DNA of 64,000 nucleotides, from positions 1,612,001 through 1,676,000 of the forward strand of contig NZ_CP011072.1 in the NCBI RefSeq assembly GCF_001190925.1. The letters run 5' to 3'. Origin of the DNA: Azoarcus sp. CIB. GTDB taxonomy: Bacteria > Pseudomonadota > Gammaproteobacteria > Burkholderiales > Rhodocyclaceae. Position 1 is the stretch's first letter. Each line of letters starts with the position of its first letter. Below are positions 1 through 9,792 of this stretch, in pieces. Below the pieces are notes generated by a model. The model was not told the origin of the DNA, did no database searches, and worked only from the letters and a program-made list of their open reading frames with translations. Made by a program: the position numbers and the translations under genes.

Positions 1-13
1 TCGTCCGCGCGTT

Positions 14-1660
14 TCACGCTGCCACCTGCTGCCGCTGCTGAGTACGGTCAATGATCATCTGCGCCATCTGCGCTAGGCGTTCCGTTAGCAACGTTACCGC
101 TTCGCCCGATCGACGCGCGTCGGCGTCCAGCACCCCGGCGGAGGACGCGATCGCAGCCTTGACCTCCTCGGATGCGTGGATTAAGTTTTTCTGGGATGCA
201 TCAATCGCGGTCGCGAACTTCGGCAGAAGCTGCTCGATCACGCCGATGGATGAATGTAGACTTTTTGCGGTACCGATAAGCTGCGCGCCGCTGTTCGGGC
301 CCTGTGCAGCAGCAAACATTTCGGCCTTCAGCCTTTCCGCATGGGCGGCCGCATCGGTGATCGCCTGCACGATATGCGTAAGCGCGTCAGGAATTCCGGC
401 GCTCGCAGCGGTCAGGTCCTTGATCGGTTGCGGGAGGCTGTTGAGCTGATTTGCGAGGCGATGCGCAACCTGCCCGGCCTGGTCGAACTGGGACCTCAAA
501 CCCTCGACGTTGCCCACGAGCTTGGGTAGCGCCTCGGCTGTATGGTCCAGCGCTATCGAAAGGCGGCCGGTTGCCCCTGCAGTTTCATCGATCCGTGTAA
601 CCGCTCCGCCGAGGCGCTCGGTCACCTCAACAAGCGAATCCATCTGTTCCTGCGTTTTTTTGGCCATCGTTCGCATCTTCTGAAACGTCGGACCGGTATC
701 GGCCACCGCGGAAGCGGCATGCGCCAGTTCGGTCGTGACTCCATGGACGGCGCGCGACCCTTCCACGATCACGGCACTTGCATCACTCAGGGCTGCGGCC
801 GATTTGACGATCGCGCCTTCGTTACCGGCGAGCAGTTCGACGTTCGTCCTGAGCGTATCCAGCGCGCGGTTAAGTGCGGCGGATGTTGTGATTGACTGCT
901 GGGTGAGGTCCGTGCCGGCGCGTGTTGCCGAGGCGTATTCGGCTAGGCCCTTGTTCAGCAATGTCACTGCTTCCAGGGTCGCCTTCACACTGCGGGTGAG
1001 TGCATCGCGTTCTGCCGCAAAGCTCACATCGGAGGCCAACGCACGTACCTCATTGAGCCCGTCGCGCGCAGAGGTGAGCGTCAGCTTCATCTCCTGATCG
1101 AATACATGTGCCATGTCGCGCAGGACCTTCTCGGTGGCGGCACGAGAGACCTCCGACACCTCGGCCGTCCGATTGATCACCACCACCGACAATTCAGCAA
1201 TGCGGTTTGATGCGAGCTCGACGTTGTCGACCATCTCGCGTGAGCGCTTCAGGTAATGATCGAGAATAGCTTCGGGCGACTCGCGATCCTCAACCGTCGC
1301 GACGCTACTCAAGTGCATGCGGGCGATCACGGCATAGCCAGTGGCGATCAATCCGACACCGAACTGATAGACGACAGTGTTGATATCCGTTGAGGCGCCG
1401 CGGCTCGCGATCGTCATCGCGCTGATGCCCAAGGCCGCCACGGTGACGAGAAAGCCAAAGTAATAGACGCTGTCGATCGCCGTATGGCTTAGGCCCTTCT
1501 TTGCCTTGGGGTACAGATAACCCAAATGATAAATGATCATTGGGGCCACACCCGCCGCCATTGATAGCAGCGGTCCAAGATTTACCATCGTCGCTCCGAT
1601 CAGCAATCCGAACGACAGGAGGATGAACCTGAGAAGACTGTTGAAGTGAGAGCCTGTCAT
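14..1660 (-). CDS. Polytopic membrane protein with long coiled-coil tail
   Basis: A 548-residue protein of unknown function. Four hydrophobic segments lie at about residues 8-30, 32-50, 64-84 and 92-114. About 430 residues of Ala/Ser/Glu-rich, heptad-like helix follow, with no catalytic motif, and the C-terminus is Gln-rich. The long helices recall chemoreceptors and the tailed MotA-like subunit of Zorya defence systems, but I see no chemoreceptor signalling hairpin and no MotA signature. It is the last gene of a three-gene minus-strand operon: its ATG overlaps the stop of the vWA-like gene by four bases, which implies translational coupling. A membrane scaffold or motor-like role is inference only. 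Confidence 0.72.
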   Translation of the reverse strand: MTGSHFNSLLRFILLSFGLLIGATMVNLGPLLSMAAGVAPMIIYHLGYLYPKAKKGLSHTAIDSVYYFGFLVTVAALGISAMTIASRGASTDINTVVYQFGVGLIATGYAVIARMHLSSVATVEDRESPEAILDHYLKRSREMVDNVELASNRIAELSVVVINRTAEVSEVSRAATEKVLRDMAHVFDQEMKLTLTSARDGLNEVRALASDVSFAAERDALTRSVKATLEAVTLLNKGLAEYASATRAGTDLTQQSITTSAALNRALDTLRTNVELLAGNEGAIVKSAAALSDASAVIVEGSRAVHGVTTELAHAASAVADTGPTFQKMRTMAKKTQEQMDSLVEVTERLGGAVTRIDETAGATGRLSIALDHTAEALPKLVGNVEGLRSQFDQAGQVAHRLANQLNSLPQPIKDLTAASAGIPDALTHIVQAITDAAAHAERLKAEMFAAAQGPNSGAQLIGTAKSLHSSIGVIEQLLPKFATAIDASQKNLIHASEEVKAAIASSAGVLDADARRSGEAVTLLTERLAQMAQMIIDRTQQRQQVAA

Positions 1661-2481
1661 TGCCGAATTCCCGATGTGGAGCTGGTGAGTGTGCCGCCGG
1701 GGAGGTAGTCGAGCGTTAGCTCGGCGCGCGAGCCCGAGTTGTTACCGAAAAACCACGGCCATAGCTGATCGCGGCACTTCAAGTTCTGGAGGGGCTGGTC
1801 GTTGCGGGGCACCAAGTTCAATACGACCTTCGTGTTCTTGAACTCGGGCCGCTCCTGCGAGCCCTGCCGCGAGGCGCGGAAGCGGCTCACAACGTCCGCG
1901 GCCCCCCCGCAGCGGAGCAGGGAAAACCGCTCCGTGTGTTCGAGCATGTCCGAGTAGATGAGCAACGTATTGCGTTCGCCGCGCAGGTACTGACTCAACG
2001 AGAGATCTGTGATCGCCTGCGCAATGGGCGACTCCCGGCCTGCGACGGGTAGGATTTGCAGCGCCTCCCGGATCGGCTTCTCGAAGTTCTGCTGGAAGCG
2101 CTTGCGCAGCATCTGCACGTTCTCGACGGCCCGGTTACCGTCCTCGCGCGGGCGGCACACAGACACGATTGGCTTAAGCGACTGACGGGTGATGTCCGAG
2201 ATGGTGAAGACGCTTACCCGTTCATTGATTTGGACCTCATCGAGGATGTGGCGCATCGAACGCGCCATGATCTCCTCAAGCGTCTGGTCGCTAAGGCGAT
2301 CGCTGTGATCGAGAATTACGACGGTGTTAGCCGTCACTGACCCCACGCAATTGTCTGGAGCAGGCTTCGGCTTATCACCCACCAATATCTTTGCGCCAAC
2401 CAGAGCGAGCATCGCGGCGACCCCGATGCCGATCATCAAGAGCCCTTGCTTGTCTTTCTTGCTCAGAGTCTTGGCCATCAT
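1657..2481 (-). CDS. Membrane-anchored vWA-like protein
   Basis: A 274-residue protein with a short charged N-terminus, one transmembrane helix at about residues 15-33, and a soluble domain. The soluble part starts with a beta strand ending in VVILDHSDRLS, which resembles the metal-site loop of von Willebrand A domains, although the usual DxSxS is degenerate (D-H-S-D-R). Later strands (RVSVFTISD, NTLLIYSDML) fit an alternating alpha/beta Rossmann-like fold. It has four-base overlaps with both neighbours, so the three products are probably made together. Likely partners are the two coiled-coil membrane proteins beside it. Adhesion, sensing or complex assembly are possible; the function is not known. 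Confidence 0.72.
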   Translation of the reverse strand: MMAKTLSKKDKQGLLMIGIGVAAMLALVGAKILVGDKPKPAPDNCVGSVTANTVVILDHSDRLSDQTLEEIMARSMRHILDEVQINERVSVFTISDITRQSLKPIVSVCRPREDGNRAVENVQMLRKRFQQNFEKPIREALQILPVAGRESPIAQAITDLSLSQYLRGERNTLLIYSDMLEHTERFSLLRCGGAADVVSRFRASRQGSQERPEFKNTKVVLNLVPRNDQPLQNLKCRDQLWPWFFGNNSGSRAELTLDYLPGGTLTSSTSGIRQ

Positions 2482-3944
2482 GCCCCCGCAACGGCAACGG
2501 TGCGGGAGATGGTCGGCGAGCTACGATCGATGGCCTCCCGTGCATCCTCTTCCACCCCGGCAATGAAGACGTCGAAGGTATGTCCAAGTGCGTTGGTCGC
2601 ATTGCCTGCGAGTTCCTTCAACTTGTCGTTCAGCGGGCCTTCGTGACGAGTGCGCGTCTCGGCAATCTCGGCTTGCAGTTCCTCGATGTCGCTCAGGATC
2701 GCCGGCGCTGCATCGCTATTGACCAGCGAGACCAAATCTTCGGTGTGCTTGAAATAGGCGGGTGCGTCGTTAGCACGGATCGAAAGGTTGGCTTGTCGGT
2801 AGGCGCCAAGCACGAGCGCGTAGTCGCGCTGGATGGCTTGGGCCTGAGTGTGAAGCTTGGTCACTGACTGCTGCAGTTCGGCTGAGCGGGTCGATATGCG
2901 TGTGACGAGTTGCGTCGGTTCATGCACGGCCGCCTGGACTTCAGTGCGTTGGCGCTGCAGGAAGTCGCGGATCTTCACGCGCAGTTCTGCTTGTTTTTCG
3001 AGCTCTAGGGTGCGGCGCTCCTTCAAGCTGCGGTCCTTGGCGCCGTAGCCCGGGTGTTTGTCATCAAGCGTGTAGCCCTTCCAGAACGCCACGATGCTTA
3101 AGAGCAAGCCGAAACCGAACAGGACGAAGCTGCTAATGTCCGCAATCTGCATGTCGAACACGTAGATCTTGATCGCTTCGCCGCTCGCTCGCGTGAAGGC
3201 TTCGCGCACCAGCAGGTAGTCCGTCGGATCCGCCAGCATCTGGTATTCGGCGCGGAAGGCCGAGAACAGCGCATTACAGTAGATGGCGCCCGCAATAAAG
3301 ACGAGCAGGGCGAGCCAGCCGTAGATCTTCTTGTCGAAATCCACTAAGTTCTGGTTTCGGAAGAAGTAGCCCAGCCCCATCGCGCCGCCCATGTTGAGGA
3401 TGGAAATCGCAAGCGCGACCATCGCACCCCCCAGCAGTCCTTGCGCGTTCTCGTAGAAGAAGGCATTTACGATGGTCTCGAACACAACACATAACGCGAC
3501 GAGCCCGAAGTGGTGAATCAGGCTGTCAGGATAGCGAGCTTCCTCATGGATGTTGTTTTTGGCGCGAAAGGCTTTCCAGTCGACCTCTGCCCTCATCCGG
3601 GCCTCGGTCGCAGCGACGAGCCCGGCGCGCTCCGCCGCAAGATCCATGTCGATCGTATCCCGCACGGACTGATCGGAGACGAGTTGCTTGACCTTGGCCT
3701 GAAGCTCGATGAGCTTCTGCTGTGTATCCATCACTATGCGCGACGTCTCGGTCAGCCCGTTGCCAAAGATTTGTTGCTCGGCGGCCATCCACTTTGCTGC
3801 CTGGGCGCGCAGGTCGGCCTCGTACTGATCCGGGTGAGTAGCGTCCTTGGAGGGGCGATGCTTCTGGGCTTCCTTAATCCCCTTCTTCTGGTACTCATCG
3901 ACCAGTGCGCTGAATTCTGCGTTGTAGTGAGCGGGCGTGGGCAT
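2478..3944 (-). CDS. Coiled-coil membrane protein
   Basis: A 488-residue protein of unknown function. The N-terminal 135 residues are charged and helical. Four hydrophobic segments follow at about residues 145-165, 172-195, 208-228 and 275-295, and then a second helical, coiled-coil rich domain to the end. No enzymatic motif was found. It is the first of three coupled genes; its stop overlaps the ATG of the vWA-like gene. A 64-residue ribbon-helix-helix protein is encoded 27 bases upstream on the same strand. The operon lies next to IS1182 and repair genes, consistent with accessory DNA. Confidence 0.72.
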   Translation of the reverse strand: MPTPAHYNAEFSALVDEYQKKGIKEAQKHRPSKDATHPDQYEADLRAQAAKWMAAEQQIFGNGLTETSRIVMDTQQKLIELQAKVKQLVSDQSVRDTIDMDLAAERAGLVAATEARMRAEVDWKAFRAKNNIHEEARYPDSLIHHFGLVALCVVFETIVNAFFYENAQGLLGGAMVALAISILNMGGAMGLGYFFRNQNLVDFDKKIYGWLALLVFIAGAIYCNALFSAFRAEYQMLADPTDYLLVREAFTRASGEAIKIYVFDMQIADISSFVLFGFGLLLSIVAFWKGYTLDDKHPGYGAKDRSLKERRTLELEKQAELRVKIRDFLQRQRTEVQAAVHEPTQLVTRISTRSAELQQSVTKLHTQAQAIQRDYALVLGAYRQANLSIRANDAPAYFKHTEDLVSLVNSDAAPAILSDIEELQAEIAETRTRHEGPLNDKLKELAGNATNALGHTFDVFIAGVEEDAREAIDRSSPTISRTVAVAGA

Positions 3945-3971
3945 AGGTTCTGACCTTGTGATGACGACAGG

Positions 3972-4166
3972 CTAGGTGCGAGCGGACTGAGGGGCAGGCT
4001 CTTCGGGAATGGAAGCGATGATGCCTGCGTGTCGACAGTGATCCGTAAGCAACTTCTCGAGAAGGTTGGTTTGACTGCGCTGCTCCCGCTCAGCGGCCAA
4101 TTTCAGTAGGCGCTTGAATTCCGAGGTCACGCGCATGTTGATGGTTTCGCATTTGTCCTGCGCCAC
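3972..4166 (-). CDS. Ribbon-helix-helix DNA-binding protein
   Basis: A 64-residue protein whose N-terminal half (INMRVTSEFKRLLKLAAERE, then a second helix to about residue 43) has the strand-helix-helix pattern of Arc/CopG/DUF1778 regulators and type II antitoxins. The start is a GTG preceded by GAGGTGAG at good spacing. A perfect 16-bp palindrome lies just upstream, a likely autoregulatory site. There is no toxin gene directly downstream; the next genes are the membrane/vWA operon, which this protein may control. The Pro/Ser-rich tail after residue 50 is unstructured. Confidence 0.7.
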   Translation of the reverse strand: MAQDKCETINMRVTSEFKRLLKLAAEREQRSQTNLLEKLLTDHCRHAGIIASIPEEPAPQSART

Positions 4167-4181
4167 TGCTCACCTCAATCA

Positions 4182-4197
4182 TGTAATGCGCATTACA
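4182..4197. promoter_or_regulatory. Perfect 16-bp palindrome, candidate operator
   Basis: TGTAATGCGCATTACA is its own reverse complement. It sits 15 bases upstream of the ribbon-helix-helix start codon, where a promoter-overlapping operator would be expected. Ribbon-helix-helix proteins commonly bind short palindromes in their own promoters; binding here is inferred. Confidence 0.5.
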
Positions 4198-4816
4198 GTA
4201 CATCTTGTTACCAATTTGAATCAAGTATGCACTGCGGAAAGTGATGCGATGGAAACAATGTCTTTGGCTAACGCATAGTGAATACTTGCGGCCGGAGCGG
4301 ACAGTAGCGAACCGAGCCGCTGCCGTCCGTGATGAGTCCGTCACCGGTCGCATATTAGGAGAACGCGACGAAACGCCACTCTGCACGCCACCCTGCAAGC
4401 GGACTTGGTCGCGGAGCAGGAGGGCGTGCCCATGTCTTGACCGACTAGTGCCGAGGCGGAGCTGACTTCCGACTGACCGGTTTGTGGGACGGATGTGTGG
4501 CCGGAACTGGCGGCGTCGAGTCACAGCGGGGGGGCGAGGTTGACAGCCGTAAACCGGACGTCCAAGAGGGGCCAGGCGGAGAAATTCTGAGCGAATCGCC
4601 ATCGGCCGGTTCTGGCCGCGTGCGTGAGTTCAGTACTCGCACCGGAATGTTGACTTTGACGAGCCGAAATTCGCAAGCATGGAAGTCGAGTCCGGGCGAC
4701 GACGAGGCAGTGAACTCGCTGTCTCCCGGTACGCCGCCTGCTCGACCGTGGCTGCCGGTCAACAGCTCTCGGTGCCGAGCGGAGCGCAACCCGGAGCGGA
4801 GGGGGGCTTCGGGCGT
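4198..4816. other. Intergenic stretch without recognised gene
   Basis: Both strands carry open frames, but they are GC-biased, rich in Arg/Ser/Pro and show no recognisable domain. I see no gene that I can support before the IS1182 remnant. Confidence 0.4.
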
Positions 4817-5045
4817 CTGACGCCCGACTTCAATACCGTTGCTTACCGCCGTAAGGAAGATCCGAGGGGGATCCGTCGTGTCTGCCGCCAGTTCGGCGTG
4901 CTGTGCCGTGAACTGGCGCTCTTCACCGAAGCCATGGTTGCGATCGACGGCAGCAAGTTCAAGGCAGCCAATAAGCGCTACCGCAACTTCACCAGCGCCA
5001 AGCGGCAACGGCTCATGGATGCCTCTAAGCGAGGGGGCCGCGCAA
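4817..5045 (+). pseudogene. IS1182-family transposase remnant
   Basis: About 76 codons keep the typical core of an IS1182 transposase: GRLTPDFNTVAYRRKED, then a VCRQFGVLCRELALF segment and AIDGSKFKAANKRYRNFT, where the Asp of IDGSKF is the first catalytic residue of the family. The N-terminal DNA-binding part and the remaining C-terminal two thirds are missing. It abuts the end of the SRAP gene on the opposite strand. It is a degraded scar with no coding function. Confidence 0.75.
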
Positions 5046-5049
5046 TCGG

Positions 5050-5766
5050 TCAGCTAGGAAAGCCGACCCGTTCGACCAGCTCTGGACCCTCCGTCCGGGG
5101 ATTGCCGACCGCTCGACCGACGGGGTAAGCCTCCATGCGGCTCACTGGAAACTCGCTGGCCAGCTCCCGCACGAGCCCCGGGTCGGTGATGCCCGGATCG
5201 AGCCATGCCGCGTAATTCTCGGGCCGGAGGATCACGGGCATGCGGTCGTGGATCGGGCGAACGAGATCGTTGGCGGCCGTCGTCAGAATCGCGAACGTTA
5301 GCACCTCGCCGTCAGTGCCGTTCCACCGTTCGAGCAGCCCGCCGAACCCGAACAGCACCTCACCGCCCGCTGGGCGGATGAAATACGGCTGCTTGCCACC
5401 GGCCACAGGTTGCCACTCGTAGAAGCCGCACGCAGGCACGAGGACACGGGACCGTCTGATCGCATCGCGGAACATCGGCTTTCCCGCCGCGGTTTCGATC
5501 TTCGCGTTGATCGGTTGTGAGAGCTTGCCGGGTTCTTTGATCCAGCGTGGTAGCAATCCCCAGCGAGCAGCGAGGATCTCGTGATGCTTGCCTGCTGCGT
5601 GGATCACCGGAGCGGACTGCGTCGGCGCGATGTTGTAGCGGTCAGTCCAGCCGAATGGATTCGGCGCATCGCGCGGAATGATCTCGAAGTCGTCATAGCC
5701 AAGGTCGACATCGAACTGCCTGCAGGCGCGGGAGATAGGACCATAGAGCGCGTATCGACCGCACAT
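5050..5766 (-). CDS. SRAP-family (HMCES/YedK) DNA-crosslink protein
   Basis: A 238-residue protein starting MCGRYAL, so the catalytic Cys2 is exposed after Met removal. Other SRAP landmarks are present: the YNIAPTQ motif (Asn and Thr of the active site), the WGLLPRW strand, INAKIETA, RVLVPACGFYEW and PIHDRMPVIL with the conserved His. Family members form a thiazolidine crosslink with abasic sites in single-stranded DNA and protect them. It is a complete protein of usual length. The gene is followed by sbcDC on the same strand after a 190-base gap, so it may or may not be co-expressed with that repair pair. Confidence 0.93.
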   Translation of the reverse strand: MCGRYALYGPISRACRQFDVDLGYDDFEIIPRDAPNPFGWTDRYNIAPTQSAPVIHAAGKHHEILAARWGLLPRWIKEPGKLSQPINAKIETAAGKPMFRDAIRRSRVLVPACGFYEWQPVAGGKQPYFIRPAGGEVLFGFGGLLERWNGTDGEVLTFAILTTAANDLVRPIHDRMPVILRPENYAAWLDPGITDPGLVRELASEFPVSRMEAYPVGRAVGNPRTEGPELVERVGFPS

Positions 5767-5957
5767 GGCAGGGCCTCAACTTGTGGCAACGCAGGCACCC
5801 TACACCGAATGGCGGCCTACCGCTAAACGGCACGTTTGCACAGCTTTCAGCCACGTTGACGTTCGTTCGGATTCGCCGCCTTTATTGTGCGTATCAAACG
5901 GGCCGCCTTGTGCCTCCGCCGAGTCTTGGTGGCGATCGGTGGGGCAGTGCTCGAATT
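5767..5957. other. Short gap between sbcC and the SRAP gene
   Basis: No gene, clear terminator or repeat was recognised in this 191-base gap. Confidence 0.4.
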
Positions 5958-8900
5958 TCATGCTGCCGCATTCTCCACGACCACGCGGCTCTGTCCACCG
6001 GGTTGGCGTTTGAGGACGATGCGGGTGCCGATGCGCTCGGTCATCTCGGCGACGTGCGAGATCACACCCACTTTGCGGCCGAGCGACTGCAGGCTGTCGA
6101 GGGCATCCATTGCGATGCGCAGCGTGTCCGCATCGAGGCTGCCGAAGCCTTCGTCGATGAAGAGCGATTCGACGCACACACGGTGCGAGGACAGCGACGC
6201 GAGGCCCAGCGCCAGCGCGAGCGAAACGAGGAAGGATTCGCCACCCGAGAGCGAATGCACCGAGCGGTGTTCGTCCCCCATGTCCTGGTCGATCACCATC
6301 AGCGCCAGGGTGTTGGGCACGCGCTCGAGGCGATAACGCCGAGCGAGATCCTTGAGGTGTTCGTTCGCGTAGGCGATGAGGATGTCGAGGGTGAGCTGCT
6401 GCGCATAGTTCCGGAACTTCTTCCCGTCGGCCGAGCCGATGAGTTCGTTCATCTGCGCCCAGACCCGGGCAGCGGCTTCCTGGGCGTCGATCTGCGCGAC
6501 GAGTTCGGCGGATTGGCGCCGCGCCAGGTCGTCCTGTGACAGGGCGAGCTTGACCGCCTCGAGGGTGCCCCGCACGGCATCGATTTGGCTGCGCACCTCG
6601 GCGAGGGCCGCATCGAGCGCGGCGGGCGCATCTTCAATGGGGAGGGACCACGCAGGGCGGGCTGCCTGGTGGGCCTGCCGCTGCTGCGTGAGGGTGGTCA
6701 GGGCGCCCATCGCGGTTGCAACGGCCGTGTCGAGCGCTTGCAAGGCCTTGCGCTCGGCGGCGAGCCAGGCTGCATCGTGGGCGAGGAGGGTGGCGAGCTC
6801 CCGCCGATCCAGAGGCGCGTCGGTGGTGTCGGCGTTGAAGTTGGCGATCCACTCGGTGAGCGCCGTCTCGGCCGCGCCGCGAGCCGCCTCCGTATCCACT
6901 TTGCGGCGGGTGAGGCCCTCCAGGGCGCTCTGGGCGCGGGTGAGCGCGGTGGCGCAGTCCTTCAGGCGGACTTCGCACGCGTCGAGTCGTTGTGTCGACC
7001 GGGCGTTCGCCGCCTCAAGGGTCGCTTCGATCTCGGCGACGCTGAACGTCTCGGCGTCGCGTTCGGAATCCTCTTCATTGCCCGCCGGCAGCCGCAAACC
7101 CGCAAAGACCTGAGCGCGGGCCTGACGCTTGGCCTCCACGGCAGACGCGGCAGTGGTGGCCTTCAGGCGGGCGGCTTCATAGTGCTTCGAGGCTTGCTCG
7201 GTCAGCTTTCGGGCGCCGTCGAGGGCCGTATCCAGTTGTGCGATGCGTTGCCGCAACTCGTTCGCGGCTTTGTCCTGTGCTCTCCAGTCGCGGGCGCTGC
7301 GTTCGAGCGCTGCGCGGTGCCCTGCAGGATCCGCGGTCCAGGCCGCACGCCACTCGGCCTCGCCCAGTTCGGCCTGCATCGGTTCAAGCTCCGTGAGCTG
7401 GCTGTTCAGGCGTTGTTCGGCCGCATTGTGATTGGCCTCGGCCGCTTCGCGCCGGGCACCGATCTCGCCGAGGCGCTGCCGCAGGGTGTTGAGCGTTTCC
7501 TGCGTTTTTCCCAGTTGGACGCTGCTTTGTTCATGCTGGCTACGCGCCTGCTTGAGCGCCTCCTGCGCTGCACGCAGGGCAGCCTCCTCCCGTGCTAGTG
7601 CTTCACGGTCCTTGCCGAGCGCCGTGTTGCGATCGGCGAGCCACGTCTTGGCGTCCGTGGTGGCATCCGGCGGGACTTCGCCGAAGGCCTCTGCCTGGGC
7701 GGTGCGCGCATCTGCCCAAGCCACCGTGGCTGCTGCAACCCGTTCGGCAAGGCCGGTGCGTTGAGCTTCGAGCTCACGGGACTGAGCTTGAAGCGTGGTG
7801 CGTTCTTGGCGAAGCGCACCCAACTCGATCTCCGCAGCGCGGTGCTTAGTCTGGGCGGCCTCGCGCCGCTGGGTCAGGGCGTCGAGCGCGTTGTCGAGGG
7901 CGGGATGCGCCGTGACGTAGGGGGTGCTCTTGGCTTCCACAGACGGGGCAGGGCGCGTCGGGGCGCAACTGCGCCCGCAAGGCCTCGATGCTTTCCTGCG
8001 AGGCCTCGAACACGACTTTCCAGCTGGCCTCAATCTCGGCCAGAGCCGTGGCCAGCGCAGGCAGCTCGCGTTCGAGTGCATCGTGTCGGGTGGTGGTCTT
8101 GGCGATGGTCTCGGTGAGCTTTCCGTGCTGATCGTTAAGACTCGCGTGATCGCGCTGCACGGCATCCAGTGCGTCGAGCCGGGCGCGGCCTTCAAGCAGC
8201 CGTTCGTGCTGGCGCGTGAGCCGTTCGCTACGCCGGGACAGCGCCGTGCTGTCGAAGCGATCGGCGGCCCTAGAAGCAAACTCCAAGGTTGCGGTCCGCT
8301 CCTGGTGGATCTTTGCCGTCGCCTCGTGTGCAGCGTGCGCCGCTTTCGCGTTTGCCTTGAGCGCCTCCTGTTCGGATCGGGCCTTCTGCAAGGCGGTCGT
8401 CGCGGTGAGCAAGTCCGAGCGGGCGGTTTCGGCGTTGCCGAGAAGGCTATCCCAGCGCGGCCAGCCTTCGGCCAGCGTGCGCAGGCGAGCGTGGTCGGCG
8501 AGCCAGGCTTGCGCTTGCGTCAGTTGTCCCCGGGCCGCACCGAGGGCCGATTCCGTGCTGGTTTGATCGCGCCGGGCCGTAGCGTGTGCATTTTCGGCGT
8601 CGGTGAGGGCCTGGGTCGCTGCGGTATGGTCGGCGGCAAGGGTGACGAGGGCCGCATCGAGTTCGCGGGCAGCGTCTAGCCGGGGCTTGAAGGCTTGCGC
8701 GATGGCGCGCAGCGCCTCGCGGTGTTGCTTGGCGGCCTCCATCGCGGTCTCCGCGGCCTGCTCCTGGGTCAGTGCGGTGTCGGCCGCGCCGCGGGCGGTA
8801 GCCGTCTCCTCGTTGAGCTTTTGCAGCGCCGCCTCTTGGCGTCCGATGTCCTCGTGCAGCGGGCGGGCTGCTTGCACCGCCTCGACGCGTTCGAGTTGGC

Positions 8901-9792
8901 GCTGGCGCGGCAGGGCGTTGTCGCGAGCGGTCACCGCTTGCTGCCACGTCGTACGGGCGGCGTCCTCCCGCGTGGCGACGTCGCGAAGATCCTGGTGCCA
9001 GCGCAACTGGCGTTCGAGCAGGCCTTTGCGCTCGGCATGGGCGAGGAGGGTGGTCTCCGCCGTCGCCCGCTCCGCTTCCTTAGCAGTGCGTTCGTCGGCC
9101 GCGAGGGGCTGTTGCAGGGCGAGGAGTCCCCGCAAGCGCTCGAGCAATTCCTGTTCGCGCTTGTGACGCTCGTAGGCGCGGCGCGACAGCACTTCGAAGC
9201 GGTCGCGGCCGGTGAGTGTCTGCAGCAGCGTGCCCCGTTCGTCCTCGCTCGCCTTCAAGAAGGTGAAGAACTCGTTCTGCGCGAGCAGCACGGCGCGTGT
9301 GAACTGCTCGAAACTGAGTCCGATGCGCTGCTGGATGAGGTCGAGCACCTCCGTCTTGTTGCCGCCGAGCGGACGTTCCTCGGGCAGCTGCAGGAGCGTC
9401 ATCGAGGATTGCTGAAGCTTGCCGTCAGCCTTGGTGCGGGCCCGTCGCACACTCCAGCGGGAGCGGTAGTCGATGCCGTCGTTGCCGCGGAAGTCGACCT
9501 CGGCAAACCCTTCGGCGCAGCCGCGGCGTAGCAGGTTGCGCGGATCGCTCGGTTGGGTGGTTTCCTCCCCGACGTCGGGCAGCTTGATGCCGCGGCTGTC
9601 GGCCCCGCGCATGCGCGGCGTGTTGTCGAAGAGGGCGAGGCACAGCGCATCGAGGAGCGTGCTCTTGCCCGCACCGGTGGGGCCGCAGATGGCGAAGAGT
9701 CCCGCCGAAGCGAGCGGATCGCTTTGAAAGTCGATGGCGAACGCCCCTGCGAGCGAGGCGAGGTTGTGACCACGGATGGCGAGGATTCTCAT
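5958..9792 (-). pseudogene. sbcC: Exonuclease subunit SbcC, one-base frameshift
   Basis: ATPase subunit of the SbcCD (Mre11-Rad50-like) nuclease that cleaves hairpins and processes DNA ends. The N-terminal part begins MRILAIRGHNLASLAG with Walker A GPTGAGKSTLLDA; long coiled coils flank the zinc hook CPVCGSQEHP; the C-terminal part has the LSGGE signature and FIDEGFGSLD Walker B. The two halves are in different frames: 9792 down to about 7846, and from about 7920 down to 5958. The break falls in a run of five G (7920-7924, plus strand) right after the hook. Removing one base restores YVTAHPALDNALD and a protein of about 1277 residues. Either a genuine mutation or a homopolymer sequencing error is possible. 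The start overlaps the end of sbcD by four bases. Confidence 0.9.
8487..8713 (-). repeat. Internal sbcC segment duplicated at 29745-29971
   Basis: A 227-bp coiled-coil-encoding part of sbcC recurs 21 kb away in the same orientation, with only about three mismatches seen by eye. Here it is in its normal gene context; the other copy is a truncated fragment next to an IS21 scar. Confidence 0.88.

Noticed and set aside
14-3944. Zorya defence system
   Set aside because: The tailed membrane proteins look similar in outline, but there is no MotA or MotB/OmpA signature and no ZorC/ZorD-type gene beside them.
4445-5008. 187-codon minus-strand frame
   Set aside because: It runs antisense through the IS1182 remnant and has no domain; Pro/Arg/Ser-rich composition fits noise.
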